Origin: Drechslerella dactyloides
Lineage: Eukaryota > Ascomycota > Orbiliomycetes > Orbiliales > Orbiliaceae
DNA: 64,000 nt
Direction: 5' to 3'
Assembly (NCBI GenBank): GCA_020064725.1
Contig: JAGTWJ010000017.1
Span: 806,001-870,000 of the forward strand
Shown: positions 1 through 9,918 of the stretch, in pieces
How the letters are laid out: the number at the start of each line of letters is the position of its first letter
Numbering within the stretch: position 1 is the stretch's first letter
Translations under genes and position numbers: made by a program
Notes under the pieces: generated by a model
The model's input: only the letters and a program-made list of their open reading frames with translations
Told to the model about the DNA's origin: nothing
Database searches by the model: none

Positions 1-430
1 ATCCTCTCGGGTTGGCAGCTTGTCGGGCTTCAGAACAAGTTAAGTTTCCCCTCTTCCTCATCTGCTCTTGCTTTTTGGTCCAGTTTTGACACACCTTTGG
101 CAGCTTCGGATTGTCAAAGGTAAGTCATTTCCTTTGTCACACTTTTCGGAGCTTGCTCCACTTCTTCCATCACTTCTTGCTTCACCTCCTCCATCCCCTC
201 ATGCTTCACTTCCTCTTCTTGTATGTATCTTATACTCTTTCTCCTTTGCAGGCAGTACTCTTTTTCCCTTGTGTGGGTTTCTCCTGACAGGGCCAGGTTT
301 ACCACACAGGGTTTTTAATGAGGCTGTTCTGGTGTATATAGTTAGCTAGTTACTTACTTACTTCTTACTTACTTCTTCCTTCTTACATCTTACTTCTTAT
401 TTAGTTAGTTAGTTAGTTACTCAATACAAT
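1..430 (+). mobile_element. Probable Ty1/Copia-type LTR fragment at the window edge
   Basis: The stretch has no credible gene but contains, at 309-324, the phrase GGGTTTTTAATGAGGC just before a TATATA and GTTAGCTAG stretch. A GGTTTTTAAYGAGGC phrase is a well-known R/U5 signature of Copia-superfamily LTRs. The preceding text is C/T-rich, as LTR leaders often are. I see no primer-binding site, no integrase or reverse transcriptase, and no second LTR in the window, so this is at best a solo or truncated LTR, or the end of an element lying to the left. The exact ends are not defined. Confidence 0.4.
341..420 (+). repeat. Imperfect TTAC/TTAG tetranucleotide tract
   Basis: An imperfect run of TTAC, TTCC and TTAG units, ending in three GTTA units. 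It lies inside or next to the probable LTR fragment and may be its decayed 3' part. Confidence 0.6.
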
Positions 431-2696
431 TGAAAAATGCCCAAAAATCACCTGTTCATATGTAGGAATTCCCTAGATTTCACTTGTAGACAATGAAGGC
501 AACCTGCCGGCACCACGATATCAGCAGTCGACATGCGGAAGTCCGGGTGACCCCCCCACCCGAGTAAGACTTTTTCTAGGGGAGGACAGGTATCCGTTCT
601 CTTTATTGTGCCACCTCTATCGTATTATATGCCTCGAGAGGCAGTAGATCTCGTAGTCCCATAATAAATATATCACTCATCGTATGCTGATCAACTGCAG
701 TCGATTGAGATCTACGACCAGAGTAGGCCGTATATGTATATGGACGCGAGCCGTAATGAGCTCATGAGCAAGTTGGCGTGGCATCTATAGAGTTGGCCCC
801 TACGCGGTCGTAGATACAATCTTCTAGTGAATATGCTGGGTGGGATTGATATCGATATGGTGTGTATCCAAAGTCATATAGACTGTTCCTGTCGTTGTCA
901 GGCGTCGAGAAGCTTGTGTGACATCACGTCGCGCAACGCAGGCGTTTCCATTATCCAACGCGACTAATCGGGCAATTGGCGTTGATTTCAGTGTATGCAC
1001 GCACCTAGGCGCCCGCAAGCAGCATGGGGTTCAGGACAGCGGGAAATCGTCTTGCATATTACAAACTGACCATATATGTGTCTAAGCTCTATCTCAGGAG
1101 CCAATTGAGATATCTTCCTACTCGGGGGGTTCCGGGCGAGTGTATAATACCCAGTGTGCTCGACGGAGTTGCTTCGGATATGTGTCGTTGTCAGTGCGTG
1201 CGTTTGAGTACGTTGTGCTAGATTTAGACCACGTAGCTACGTAGCAGTTACTGGTAAGGCAGCACAGATGCGAACTGAAAGAAAAACCTTTGGCCAGCCA
1301 TCACGCCTTCGGTCACCCCGGTAAGCTGTCAGCCAAGATGAATATTAAGGATAAAGGTAAGCATAAATTAAACTTAGCTGTCCACTGTCCGCTGTCACCG
1401 GGATTATGGGCAATCAATTGGGGCGCGATCAAGTCTTGTATCGACGGCCATTGGTATCGCATAGCTTCTCTAGGCCACTACACTACCATATGTACCATAC
1501 CACACACCCTTACTATACTACCGTCATATACCCCACTAGCCTGCGACCTATCTTCACTTAGCACCCATTGAAGCGAATATCGCTGACCATCCGTCCCTCT
1601 TCATCACATCCCATACAATCAGCAAACTAGTTTGACTTGACGAACTGTTCAATCCGCGACGTCGACGCGGTTAGTCAGAGCGACTTAGAGCTAAGGCTAG
1701 CTTTAACCCTTAGTATTCCGTGCTAGTGTACGTATACGGAGAACATCATGCTTTCTGGTTGCAGTACTCTCTTCCTCCATGTCTACGTCCGCCGACGTGT
1801 CGGAGTCAAAGCCATCCAGACTCGGATATCCAGTAGGACATTTCGTGATCGTCGAGAAGACAATCCCCACCAGCGGTCAAAGTTGCGTGATAAGGTCAGC
1901 GTAGTTTGACTCGCCGAAAGCTACCTGGCAGATCAAGGAACTGTGTATCGACAGCGTGATGGGTAGCCTGATGCTCTTCATCTGTATTCCCAGCAATCGG
2001 CGGTTTTCGAATATTCTCATGTTGAATTTAGCCCAGAATAGAAGTGATAGGCTAGCTCAGTGTAATTACTCCTGTGAATGTAAAAAGTACGATACGCGTG
2101 GTGGAGACAGCTTTCAGCGAAGCGCTATATACATGTATTCTACTTCATGAAGTATAACGTTGTTCAGAGGATAACCTGCAACCAACCAAAGTTTTATTCG
2201 CATATAAAATATTTATATATCAGCAATCGATTAGACGCCTGTGATTATATCGATATGGGATACGTGTTTGGTTTTCTATGATTTAGACCCGATATGCATG
2301 ATCAATTCCAAGAAACATAGATGCTTTTTCTAAAAAAAAGTCGTTGGCTAGCGGATGCAAAATACAGCTGACAGCACTTCTCCTGAGCTATACTACTCTA
2401 CACTGTACGCATGACAGAATAAAACGTAACAACGACAGCATATACTACACACAGCCTGCAACCGGTCATACAAGATCCATACATACAAATACCCAGTTCG
2501 TACAAGTGAAAGCCCCTCGACTCCGACTCCAGATCTTCGCACTTATTTTCACAGAAATAGTCTTGACGGATACATGTCTACATAACAAAAACCTCACACA
2601 CGCAGCAGGTCAGCATTAGAAGGCGAGACGACGTCTCGGTACAGCCAATACTTACCTCACTGCTTCCCGAATGTCTCATGCTAACTCGTAAGAATG
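430..2696. other. Intergenic stretch, no gene recognised
   Basis: Only short reading frames (under about 95 codons) on both strands, none with recognisable motifs or paired splice signals. The part near 2,200-2,350 is AT-rich. The right end is the 3' flank of F-box protein A. Confidence 0.6.
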
Positions 2697-4469
2697 TCAT
2701 CGATGCGCCATGTCCCCACCCAAAGGCATTGGCCACCCTACTCCACCGCTATAGATATACCTCTCCTGGAGCCTCGCCAGCGCCGCGCCGCCAACTGCCG
2801 AGCCTCCACAATACCCCTTCATGAAACAATAACTCGCCTGCAAGGCCCTAAAGTACCCCTGCACAGCTGTAGGATCCTTCCCATCCTCGAGCAACAGCTC
2901 CAGAATCCTCCGGATGACAACGTAGGGCAGCTGCGGGACGCCCAGTCGCGGCGCCGGTGGCGGCAGGATAAATCTATCACCACCGCGAACTCTCCTCAAT
3001 GCTGCTGCTGCCGCCACAGGGTCCACGGGTACTAATCGCTCTTTCTCGATGGACAGCGCGCCGTCAGATACGCGGGCCCTCCGACACTCCGTCGCCAGAA
3101 ATAGTCGGGGACTCATCGTTCGGAACTCCTCTCGCACGTTGTCCCTGACGCTGCGGAAGACGTCGAATACCTCGATGAGCGTGAATTTCACAGTCACCAC
3201 GCCACACCGTCGACACCCCGGCATCGCAGTCGCGGATTCGTTGCACCCGCAGTAGCTTAGGAACGCGAGGTGCAAACCCCACGCGCGCTGTCCAGGCGGC
3301 ACGACGAGCGGCCGGCAGCAGTGCGTACACCAGAGTTCGTAGACGAAGCGTTCGTGCACGGGCTGCAACCAGCCTTCGCCTGAGGTGTCCTGCGGGCCGT
3401 TATCGCCGTTCACGATGGGGAGGTATCTTTGTCGCTTAGTTGACTCTGGGTGTTCGCGGCTATCGATATCTTGGTCGCTGCGCGGCCGCATGGCTCGCGG
3501 AGGCGATCCATACTCTGCCTTCTCGCCAACGATCCAACTGGGTGCGTAGAAGCATTGGTGGTACGGCCGGCGGGTGGTAGCGCCCCAATGGCCGCTGTGG
3601 TGGTATTCTTCAAGGAAGCGGGCGGCGCCGGTTGAGCTGGTGGGCCTCTGCCGGAGCAGTTGCTGCGATAAGAGTTCGCGGGGACACCGGTGGTGATCGC
3701 ACCAGATTGTCGAGTATATGTAATTTGCGAATTGTTCGACGTGGCGCCGGCGCGGCGGGGTGGTGGCGTAGTAGAAGCGCGCGGCGTGGACTGGATATAA
3801 CGAAGGAGGATAGAAAATGCCGGTACCGGAGTCGAGGATGAGCGCCGAGGAGCAGGTTGGCGGGCAGAGTTTGTGCGCGCAGTAAGGACAGCGGTGTCGA
3901 CGTCGGATGGTCGGATCGGGTGGCGGTGGGAGAAGACGGCTGGTGACTCTTGATACGCAGACGGCTTCCTTGAGCGCGCGCGGGGGAGTGGAGCTGGTTG
4001 TGTATACAGGGGGCAGGGGTGCTATATGTCGTAGCCCCTTGGTAGTCAGGGAGAGCGCGATGCGGTCGCGAAGGGACAGGTAGTCGAGGACGAGGTTAAG
4101 GATATCGAGGGAGAGATTGCAGAACGGGCCGGACTGGATGATGACCATTGGCTTGCCGGTGTACGGTCTGCGCACCACGGCTTCGTCGATTGACGAATCG
4201 TCGTCGTTGTCCTCCTCGCCATTGTCACGAAGGCCGGCCTTGTCTTGATGCCGTCTCTCGGAATTATCGCCGTCGTAGTCGTCGCTCGTCCATTTGGATT
4301 CGAATTCGAGAATCGGCGGTGATTCCGGTTTTGTATTGTTGGGCTCGTTCCATCCCCGGGCAAACGACAGACGTTTGAACGCCCTCTGCAGCATCGCGAT
4401 GGGATCTGTACGCACAGGCGGTGGTGGAGCGGTGGACAAGTAGCACATTCCGTGGCAACTAATCGTCAA
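2697..4469 (-). CDS. F-box-like cysteine-rich protein A (paralogue of the gene at 43,513-45,216)
   Basis: A single-exon gene of 590 aa. Residues about 117-150 (core LSLDILNLVLDYLSLRDRIA) have the pattern of an F-box, the helix that binds Skp1 in SCF ubiquitin ligases. Cysteine/histidine clusters follow: C194-x2-C197-x4-C202-x3-C206, then C257 and C262 around a DHHRCPRELL motif. Further down are a CTHC motif and a GCRRCG motif followed by VKFTLIEVFDV. These pairs look like zinc-binding sites. The N-terminus is low-complexity and acidic before the F-box. The whole architecture, including an AFKRL motif near the start, recurs in the gene at 43.5 kb, which confirms the frame and both ends. Role inferred: substrate-recognition subunit of an SCF ligase. 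Substrate unknown. The F-box assignment is by eye, so an F-box-related fold is possible. Confidence 0.85.
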   Translation of the reverse strand: MTISCHGMCYLSTAPPPPVRTDPIAMLQRAFKRLSFARGWNEPNNTKPESPPILEFESKWTSDDYDGDNSERRHQDKAGLRDNGEEDNDDDSSIDEAVVRRPYTGKPMVIIQSGPFCNLSLDILNLVLDYLSLRDRIALSLTTKGLRHIAPLPPVYTTSSTPPRALKEAVCVSRVTSRLLPPPPDPTIRRRHRCPYCAHKLCPPTCSSALILDSGTGIFYPPSLYPVHAARFYYATTPPRRRHVEQFANYIYSTIWCDHHRCPRELLSQQLLRQRPTSSTGAARFLEEYHHSGHWGATTRRPYHQCFYAPSWIVGEKAEYGSPPRAMRPRSDQDIDSREHPESTKRQRYLPIVNGDNGPQDTSGEGWLQPVHERFVYELWCTHCCRPLVVPPGQRAWGLHLAFLSYCGCNESATAMPGCRRCGVVTVKFTLIEVFDVFRSVRDNVREEFRTMSPRLFLATECRRARVSDGALSIEKERLVPVDPVAAAAALRRVRGGDRFILPPPAPRLGVPQLPYVVIRRILELLLEDGKDPTAVQGYFRALQASYCFMKGYCGGSAVGGAALARLQERYIYSGGVGWPMPLGGDMAHR

Positions 4470-4974
4470 TCGTACATTATAAATGACCGCGCGGTGACGA
4501 CCACTGCGATCGGGGTTTAAATCCCGCTTCCGACGCCGCGATTTTGTCAGCCGCGATGTGTCCTTCAGAAGTAGGATTACGGAGCCGTGCGCCCTGTCCG
4601 CGGCTGGGCGGCGTCTTCCAAAAACGCAGTGTTAGCCGGGTCGAGGCCCCAGACCAGCAGCTGAATCCTGTCCGTGTCCATCGCGGTTGGCCGTTCTTGG
4701 CTGTTCTCGCACGTCAGAAGGTAAGCCAGAGAAGAAAATCCGTGCTAGAGGCGGGGCAGAGCAGGAGGAGAAAGAAGAGATGACGATGTTGATGCTAGAT
4801 TACAAGGATATAATACATCTCGTACAGCCAGCCGTAATCGTGCATGTGTATATGCAGACTCGGATGCAGAGCAATTTCCCACCAAAAAAAATGCAGAGAC
4901 AGCTGCCAACCCCGACATTCCCGATAAAGTCACAAAAGCCACCACTAACGTAAGAGGAGTGCGGGACTGCACCC
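4470..4974. other. Intergenic: promoter side of F-box A, 3' flank of LCL3
   Basis: About 500 bp between two genes on the minus strand. Short plus-strand frames here have no recognisable content. A GGGGTTTAAATCCCG phrase at 4,513-4,527 superficially resembles a tRNA T-arm but lacks a matching cloverleaf. Confidence 0.6.
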
Positions 4975-6028
4975 CTACTTCTTCTTGTCGGTCGTCGTTG
5001 CCTTCCGCCGCTTAACAACTCTCACAACCGTCACGACAGGCGCCTTCCGCTTCCTCCCCCGCGCCGCCGGTTTCACTTCGCTCGCCAGGGCAGCACTACT
5101 CACCCCTCTCTTCCCCTTCACCTTCTCTCCGGCCGTCTTCTCAGGCGGCACCGGCGCGCTTGGCGTGAATGGCCCTTCCTTCCCGCCAAACCGCGCCTTA
5201 TACTGCCCGGGGCTCTCATAGACCCCTTTCAAGCCCCATATTCCCACCTTCTTCGCGCGAGCTTCCTCTTCGGCCGCGCGATACTTACGCTCCATGCCTT
5301 CTCGACGGCCAAACTCAATCCCATACGTGCCTTCGTAGACCTGCGCCATCCCGTCGCGCAGCATGAGCAGGCCAACATCGTGCTTGAACCCCAGCAGGCC
5401 AAGGATGCCCCTCCGACGCATGGAGACCGAGCATACGACGCGTTCGTACTGGTCCCGGCGTAGGAGGTGGGCGCGTACATAACGGGAGGTCAGGAGGGAA
5501 GTAAGGTATTTTAGAGATTCGGCAGAGTGTGGCTGCGAGGGTTTGCCAAAGTGTGCACATTCGGGTGCGTCGACGCCGGCTATACGCACGTGGATCTACA
5601 ATCACACCGCATTAGCTGGAGAGAACGTTATCGATAGGGTAGTGGCAGAAGCGTACCGTCTGCCCCTTCAGCTCCTTCCGCCCCTCGGGCACCCTTCGGC
5701 CAGGAAACCACCCCCACCCCATCACCCGCCCACCCGGCGTATGAAACAGCCGAAAGTTATCGGCATCCCCAACGCTGACAACCTTGCCGTACAGCCCTTT
5801 CCTGCGGAAAAAATGCGGCGGTAGGGAATTCGAGTCCGGATAACGCTTCAGGTAGTTCCGATACACGTATACCAGTGTCAGTGCGGTAGCTGCGGTAGTG
5901 ATAGATGGAAGAATGATATCAATCGTCGACGGCGGGAGGGAGGTGAGCTCCGAGATGGAATATTTAAGATTATGGTACCCGCGGACGAGGGGATGCTCGG
6001 GCGGGTCCGGAGGCGGGTGCGTCCACAT
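4975..6028 (-). CDS. LCL3: LCL3-type membrane-anchored endonuclease (staphylococcal nuclease fold)
   Basis: Two exons, 6028..5657 and 5595..4975, with a 61-bp phase-0 intron (GTACGC...TAG), give 330 aa. Residues about 36-58 form one membrane segment after a Pro-rich N-terminus, as in LCL3 proteins, which are reported at mitochondria and are probable endonucleases. The SNase core is complete: VGDAD (D90, metal ligand), RIAGVDAPE (R128, D133, E136) and QYERVV (R176) match the catalytic Arg/Asp/Glu/Arg set of staphylococcal nuclease. Splicing restores the continuous motif across the junction, which fixes the intron. Odd: residues about 262-330 add a roughly 70-residue Pro/Ala/Lys-rich tail with GRKRK, KRRK and a terminal KKK. 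To my knowledge family members usually end soon after the nuclease domain. The tail looks like a nuclear-localisation or nucleic-acid-binding extension. Confidence 0.9.
5596..5656 (-). other. Intron of LCL3
   Basis: A 61-bp intron with donor GTACGC and acceptor GTAG. Removal joins GQT to IHVRIAGVDAPE in phase 0, rebuilding the SNase active-site strand. Confidence 0.9.
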
Positions 6029-8652
6029 GTTTGATATGGAGTCAGTTGTTCCGTGGCCTCTTCAGCCGGGCGAGGCGAAATCGATGCCGAGAGAGAGGGA
6101 ATGGCGATAGATTCGTGAATGGGAAGATGCGAGGGCCGGCAGGGAGGGAGATATGATTATTGTAGCTTGAATGGGGCGACCGGCTGTCGTCTGCATTTCC
6201 TTCGCTGTCTGATATGGGCCCTACGGTCCTTCTTGTCGCCAAGGTAGTGATATAGCCCTTCTGCCTCGTCGATAGCTGGTATCGAGCGAAGAAAAGCAGC
6301 TGTCGCAGTTGCAGGGGATAGCTCGTGATACGACGTGTGTCTGCTGACGTTCGTGTATAGCGAATCGCTCGCAACCGGCAGCACACTCGATGGCCAGCTC
6401 GAGCTAATGAGCAGCCGGGGTGTAGTATCGATAGCTTATCGATGGCGATGGCGATGGCGAATTCGAGCCGGCAGGTGGATGCGATGCCGTTGTCGGATGG
6501 TGGAGCTGCGTGGTGAGTGGTGGTGGCACGGTGCGCTGGCTGGTTGTGAGAAGACGTGGTTCGTGTGGCGCCGCTAGCCTCTTCGGGTGAGTCTACCGTT
6601 GTGGTCAATACAACAGCTCCATGGAGCCACACAGCGGCCGGCGGCGATATCGACAATAGCTTACCATCACACTGATACAAAGCCGATTGTATACAAGGAC
6701 GAGAAAGTGCATTGGATCGGGTCCAACCGAAAACGTTCTATAATGCAATTAAGTTACTTAGGCATATAAATTTATCACTTTATCAATGTCATGACCCAAC
6801 CACAGCGTCCACTGACCACAATCATATTACACAAGTCTGAGTGACGTTAATATTTAAGGACGTCAAGTAGCTAGATCTGATGCTCGTGTCGACGTGTCAA
6901 ACCCCGAAAAAATAATAGAAGGCACAAACATCTTGAGGAAAAACGATACTAGCGCATCTCCCGTAAAATATAAATATATATCTATCTACGGCATCTCTCA
7001 CCGCATCATATTGAAAACTTGGTATGTGATGTAGATAAGGTAGATTGTGTTACGTAGGGGAATTTTGAAGTTTTCCGTAGAGAATGAGCATCTATCCTCC
7101 ACTGCGGTGGGGGCGTTCGTCATTGAAGATTGAAGCCTTTCGAGATGCAGAACATGACTTGTAGACATGCACGTGTAGTAGAAACCAATTAATCGGCACA
7201 CGAATATAACGGCCCGTTGGCCGCGTCTTCTGAACTAAGTAAGATATAGGTGTCTCTTGATTGCCCATACAGCGGCAACCATCTGCTACGCCTTTGTGAC
7301 TTCCCTCTCAAGATGCGACTTGCCAGTCAGCGACTAGTACTCGTGGTTTCCATTTAGTAAGAGCGACGGCAAAACTATCGGCCGTCACAAATGCGAGGCC
7401 ATTGACATGGCCGTAGCAGACCACTGCATAGCCAAGTCTGCTCTGCTCTTTTTAGAATGCTGTCCGAACCTGATCGAAGCACGGTTGTATTAGTAAACTT
7501 TGTACTTCAGGTACACCCTTGGTATCGTGCTGGTATGATCAATCACCTTCTCGGACTACCATTGGACTTGAAACGTACTCGGTAATTATAAGGTTATACC
7601 AAGTCGTTTATATTGCCCTTCTATTCTGCCGTCATGAGTCAATTGCTCCCGGTTCAGAACCAGCGATTGCATATTGGTATCCAATAAGACGCCCGGACCA
7701 TAGCCAAAGTCCGGAGGTCGTTTCGATATCTGATAGGGCCCGCCAGTCTTTCCAATCGCTAGTTTAGGTCAGACTGAGTGCCCTTGGGTGACTATAGGAG
7801 AACAGGAATTGACTAACCGTGGTAGAGAAAGTCTTTTGTGACTGGATGACAGCGGAGATACAGTGATAATATATCTGCTATGATGAGATTTGATGGTGGT
7901 GACAGAGAGAGGAGAGAGCGACCTGGAGTGGAAAGCAGATAGGCGCTCAGGTATATATACTGAAATATTCCTTAGTAATGTGGAAGCTTCGAACGTGTTT
8001 GCAGTTTTGAATGACATGGCGTTCTAACGGCAGAAACACGCACCTCCACAGATGGTCGATATACAAAGCCTTAGTGCCGAGACTGGTCGATATATAGCCG
8101 CACCACAACCATCACGGTCTGCAACGAAAGAAGGGGATTCCACCAATTTTTTTAGTCAGACGGACCTACATCTGTAACATTGACATGGCGACTAATAGCG
8201 TGAATGATAATGATAGCACGACCATGACGATAGAAAGAGGTAGAAAGGCAGGATGGCATATATATACTCAGACGTCTACGTCGCTCGCAGGACGCTTGTT
8301 CGTAGGCCTATAGAATGATCCATGACACTAATTGATTCGCTCTGGCTATATATACACAAATGTCGACTACATTCATGTAGCATATGAAGCACTTCTAGAT
8401 GAGATCCTAAACCGAATTATACATTCCAACCCGTCATATTGCAGCCTGCAAGTCAAATTTACACAATGCCCATTGAACCTATTTCCCACCAACCCATTCG
8501 TAAAAATCACCCTATGCTAGAATAGACAAGCAAGCAAGCAACAGGATGCATTTTGATCCATTCGTAGTCTCGAGTCCATGCGTACGTATTTAAAGCACAC
8601 GGATGCCAAGCACGCGTAAAGCAAGCACAAAACAAAACACCAATGTATGCAC
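6029..8652. other. Intergenic, includes LCL3 promoter/leader and SEC9 3' flank
   Basis: About 2.6 kb. A 212-codon open frame at 6042-6680 on the minus strand ends just upstream of the LCL3 start, but it is in another frame and has no motif. It is most likely chance openness of the leader. An AAGC microsatellite lies at 8527-8542. Nothing else is supported. Confidence 0.6.
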
Positions 8653-9918
8653 TTATTTGATCTTGTTGATCCGATGTGTGTTCCGGTCGATTTGGGTATG
8701 CACAACCTCGCTCTGTATACTCTCATTAGTATTCACTCTTTTAAGAACACTATAACAGCAATGGATCAGGAAGAAATGCTATAGATGTGGTCCACATACC
8801 TTGTCGTTGAGCCGTCCAATAGTGATATTGTGCTCCTTCACCGCCTCGTTCTGCGCCTTCGCCAATCCGTTCAGCCGTCCAATCGCCCCGCTCAACTGGT
8901 GCAAGTTGTCGTCGATTTCGTCTTCCAAACGGTCGTCCTCCTCGTCGGCTTCGAACTGGAACTTGGCCTTATCCGCCAAACTCATCTTCTGTCTCGGCTG
9001 CATGCCGCCAGCCCCGCCAGCTCCACCGCCCATGGGCTGAAGCACGCCCTTGACGGCCGCCTGGTTTTCCAAATTGCTCTTATTGATCCTCTCACGCTCC
9101 ACACGCGCAAGACGGGCTCGCTCGACGATACGCTCTTCCTCCTTTTCGGCCTTGGCGCGTCCGCCGAAAAGCTGCGTGGCAGGGACGAACATGCTCCTGT
9201 TCAACGCCTTGAGTCTAGCAGCCTGGTCCTCGGCAACCATGCCGTGGTTTCGGGCGAGTTCTAGCGAGAGCTCTGTCTGATGGAGCTTCTCGCCCTGCTC
9301 GCCGAGTCGGACGAGGGTATCACGACCGACTTCTTCCGCGCGAGCCGCAGCCCGCAGCGCGTTGCGTGTCGAGGCAGCGGACTCCTGCTTGACGAAGCGG
9401 ATCTGCTGCTTCAGGACGTCGGCGTCTTCTTCGTCCTCGGCGCCGACGCGATCCATCATCTGCTGCCGTCTTACGGCATCTTTCTGGTAGTCTGAGACCT
9501 CGTCGTTGTATCCGCTGGCGCCGTAGCCGTATGCTCCCGGCTTAGCGGCGTTATCGGCCTCGGCACCGCCATACGGGTTTCCGTACGGGTCCGAGGCATC
9601 GCCGCCACTGCCGCCGTACGGGTTGCCGCCGCCGTACGGGTTGGCCGCACCGCCGGCGGGCTGCGTATCATAGATGGACCCGCCATATGTCGACTGAGCG
9701 TCGGAATGGCCATACGAGGTAGGCTCTGAGGAGCCGTAGGGGTTGGAGGAGCCATATGGATTCGAGGGGGCGGCGGATGCGTAGGGATTGGCGTCGGCGG
9801 AGGCGTAGGGGCTTGCGGTGTCCGGGGCGGCGGAGTTAGCGTAGGGGTTGACCCGGCCGGCGTACGGGTTGTTCGGGTCGGCACCACCCTTGCTGTCCTT
9901 CTTCTTGAACAAGCCCAT
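8653..9918 (-). CDS. SEC9: Sec9/SNAP-25-family plasma-membrane t-SNARE
   Basis: Two exons, 9918..8800 and 8712..8653, with an 87-bp phase-0 intron containing a TACTAAT branch-like site, give 392 aa. The short last exon (19 residues, SEVVHTQIDRNTHRINKIK) supplies the end of the second SNARE helix. Layout: residues 1-130 hold about ten NPY/NPYG units; residues 173-242 are the Qb SNARE helix with the zero-layer glutamine at Q208 (GEQGEKL); residues about 333-390 are the Qc helix. Sec9 pairs with Sso1/2-type syntaxins and Snc synaptobrevins to fuse secretory vesicles at the plasma membrane. Odd: aligning the Qc helix with SNAP-25 puts Thr366 (HNITIGRLND) where the zero-layer glutamine is expected. 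No membrane segment or palmitoylation cysteine cluster is seen, as in yeast Sec9. Confidence 0.92.
8713..8799 (-). other. Intron of SEC9
   Basis: An 87-bp intron, donor GTATGT, acceptor ATACAG, branch candidate ACTAAT near the acceptor. Without it the frame would end four residues after the junction, inside the Qc SNARE helix. Confidence 0.88.

Noticed and set aside
4500..4545. Possible tRNA 3' half (GGGGTTTAAATCCCG)
   Set aside because: The stem and loop lengths do not fit a T-arm and no acceptor, D or anticodon arms can be paired around it. I found no convincing tRNA anywhere in the window.
6042..6680. 212-codon minus-strand frame ending just before the LCL3 start
   Set aside because: It is in a different phase from LCL3, has no domain or consistent composition and covers the expected promoter/leader; it looks like chance openness in GC-rich DNA.
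8785..9264. 159-codon plus-strand frame
   Set aside because: It is the antisense shadow of SEC9, whose SNARE motifs are unmistakable.
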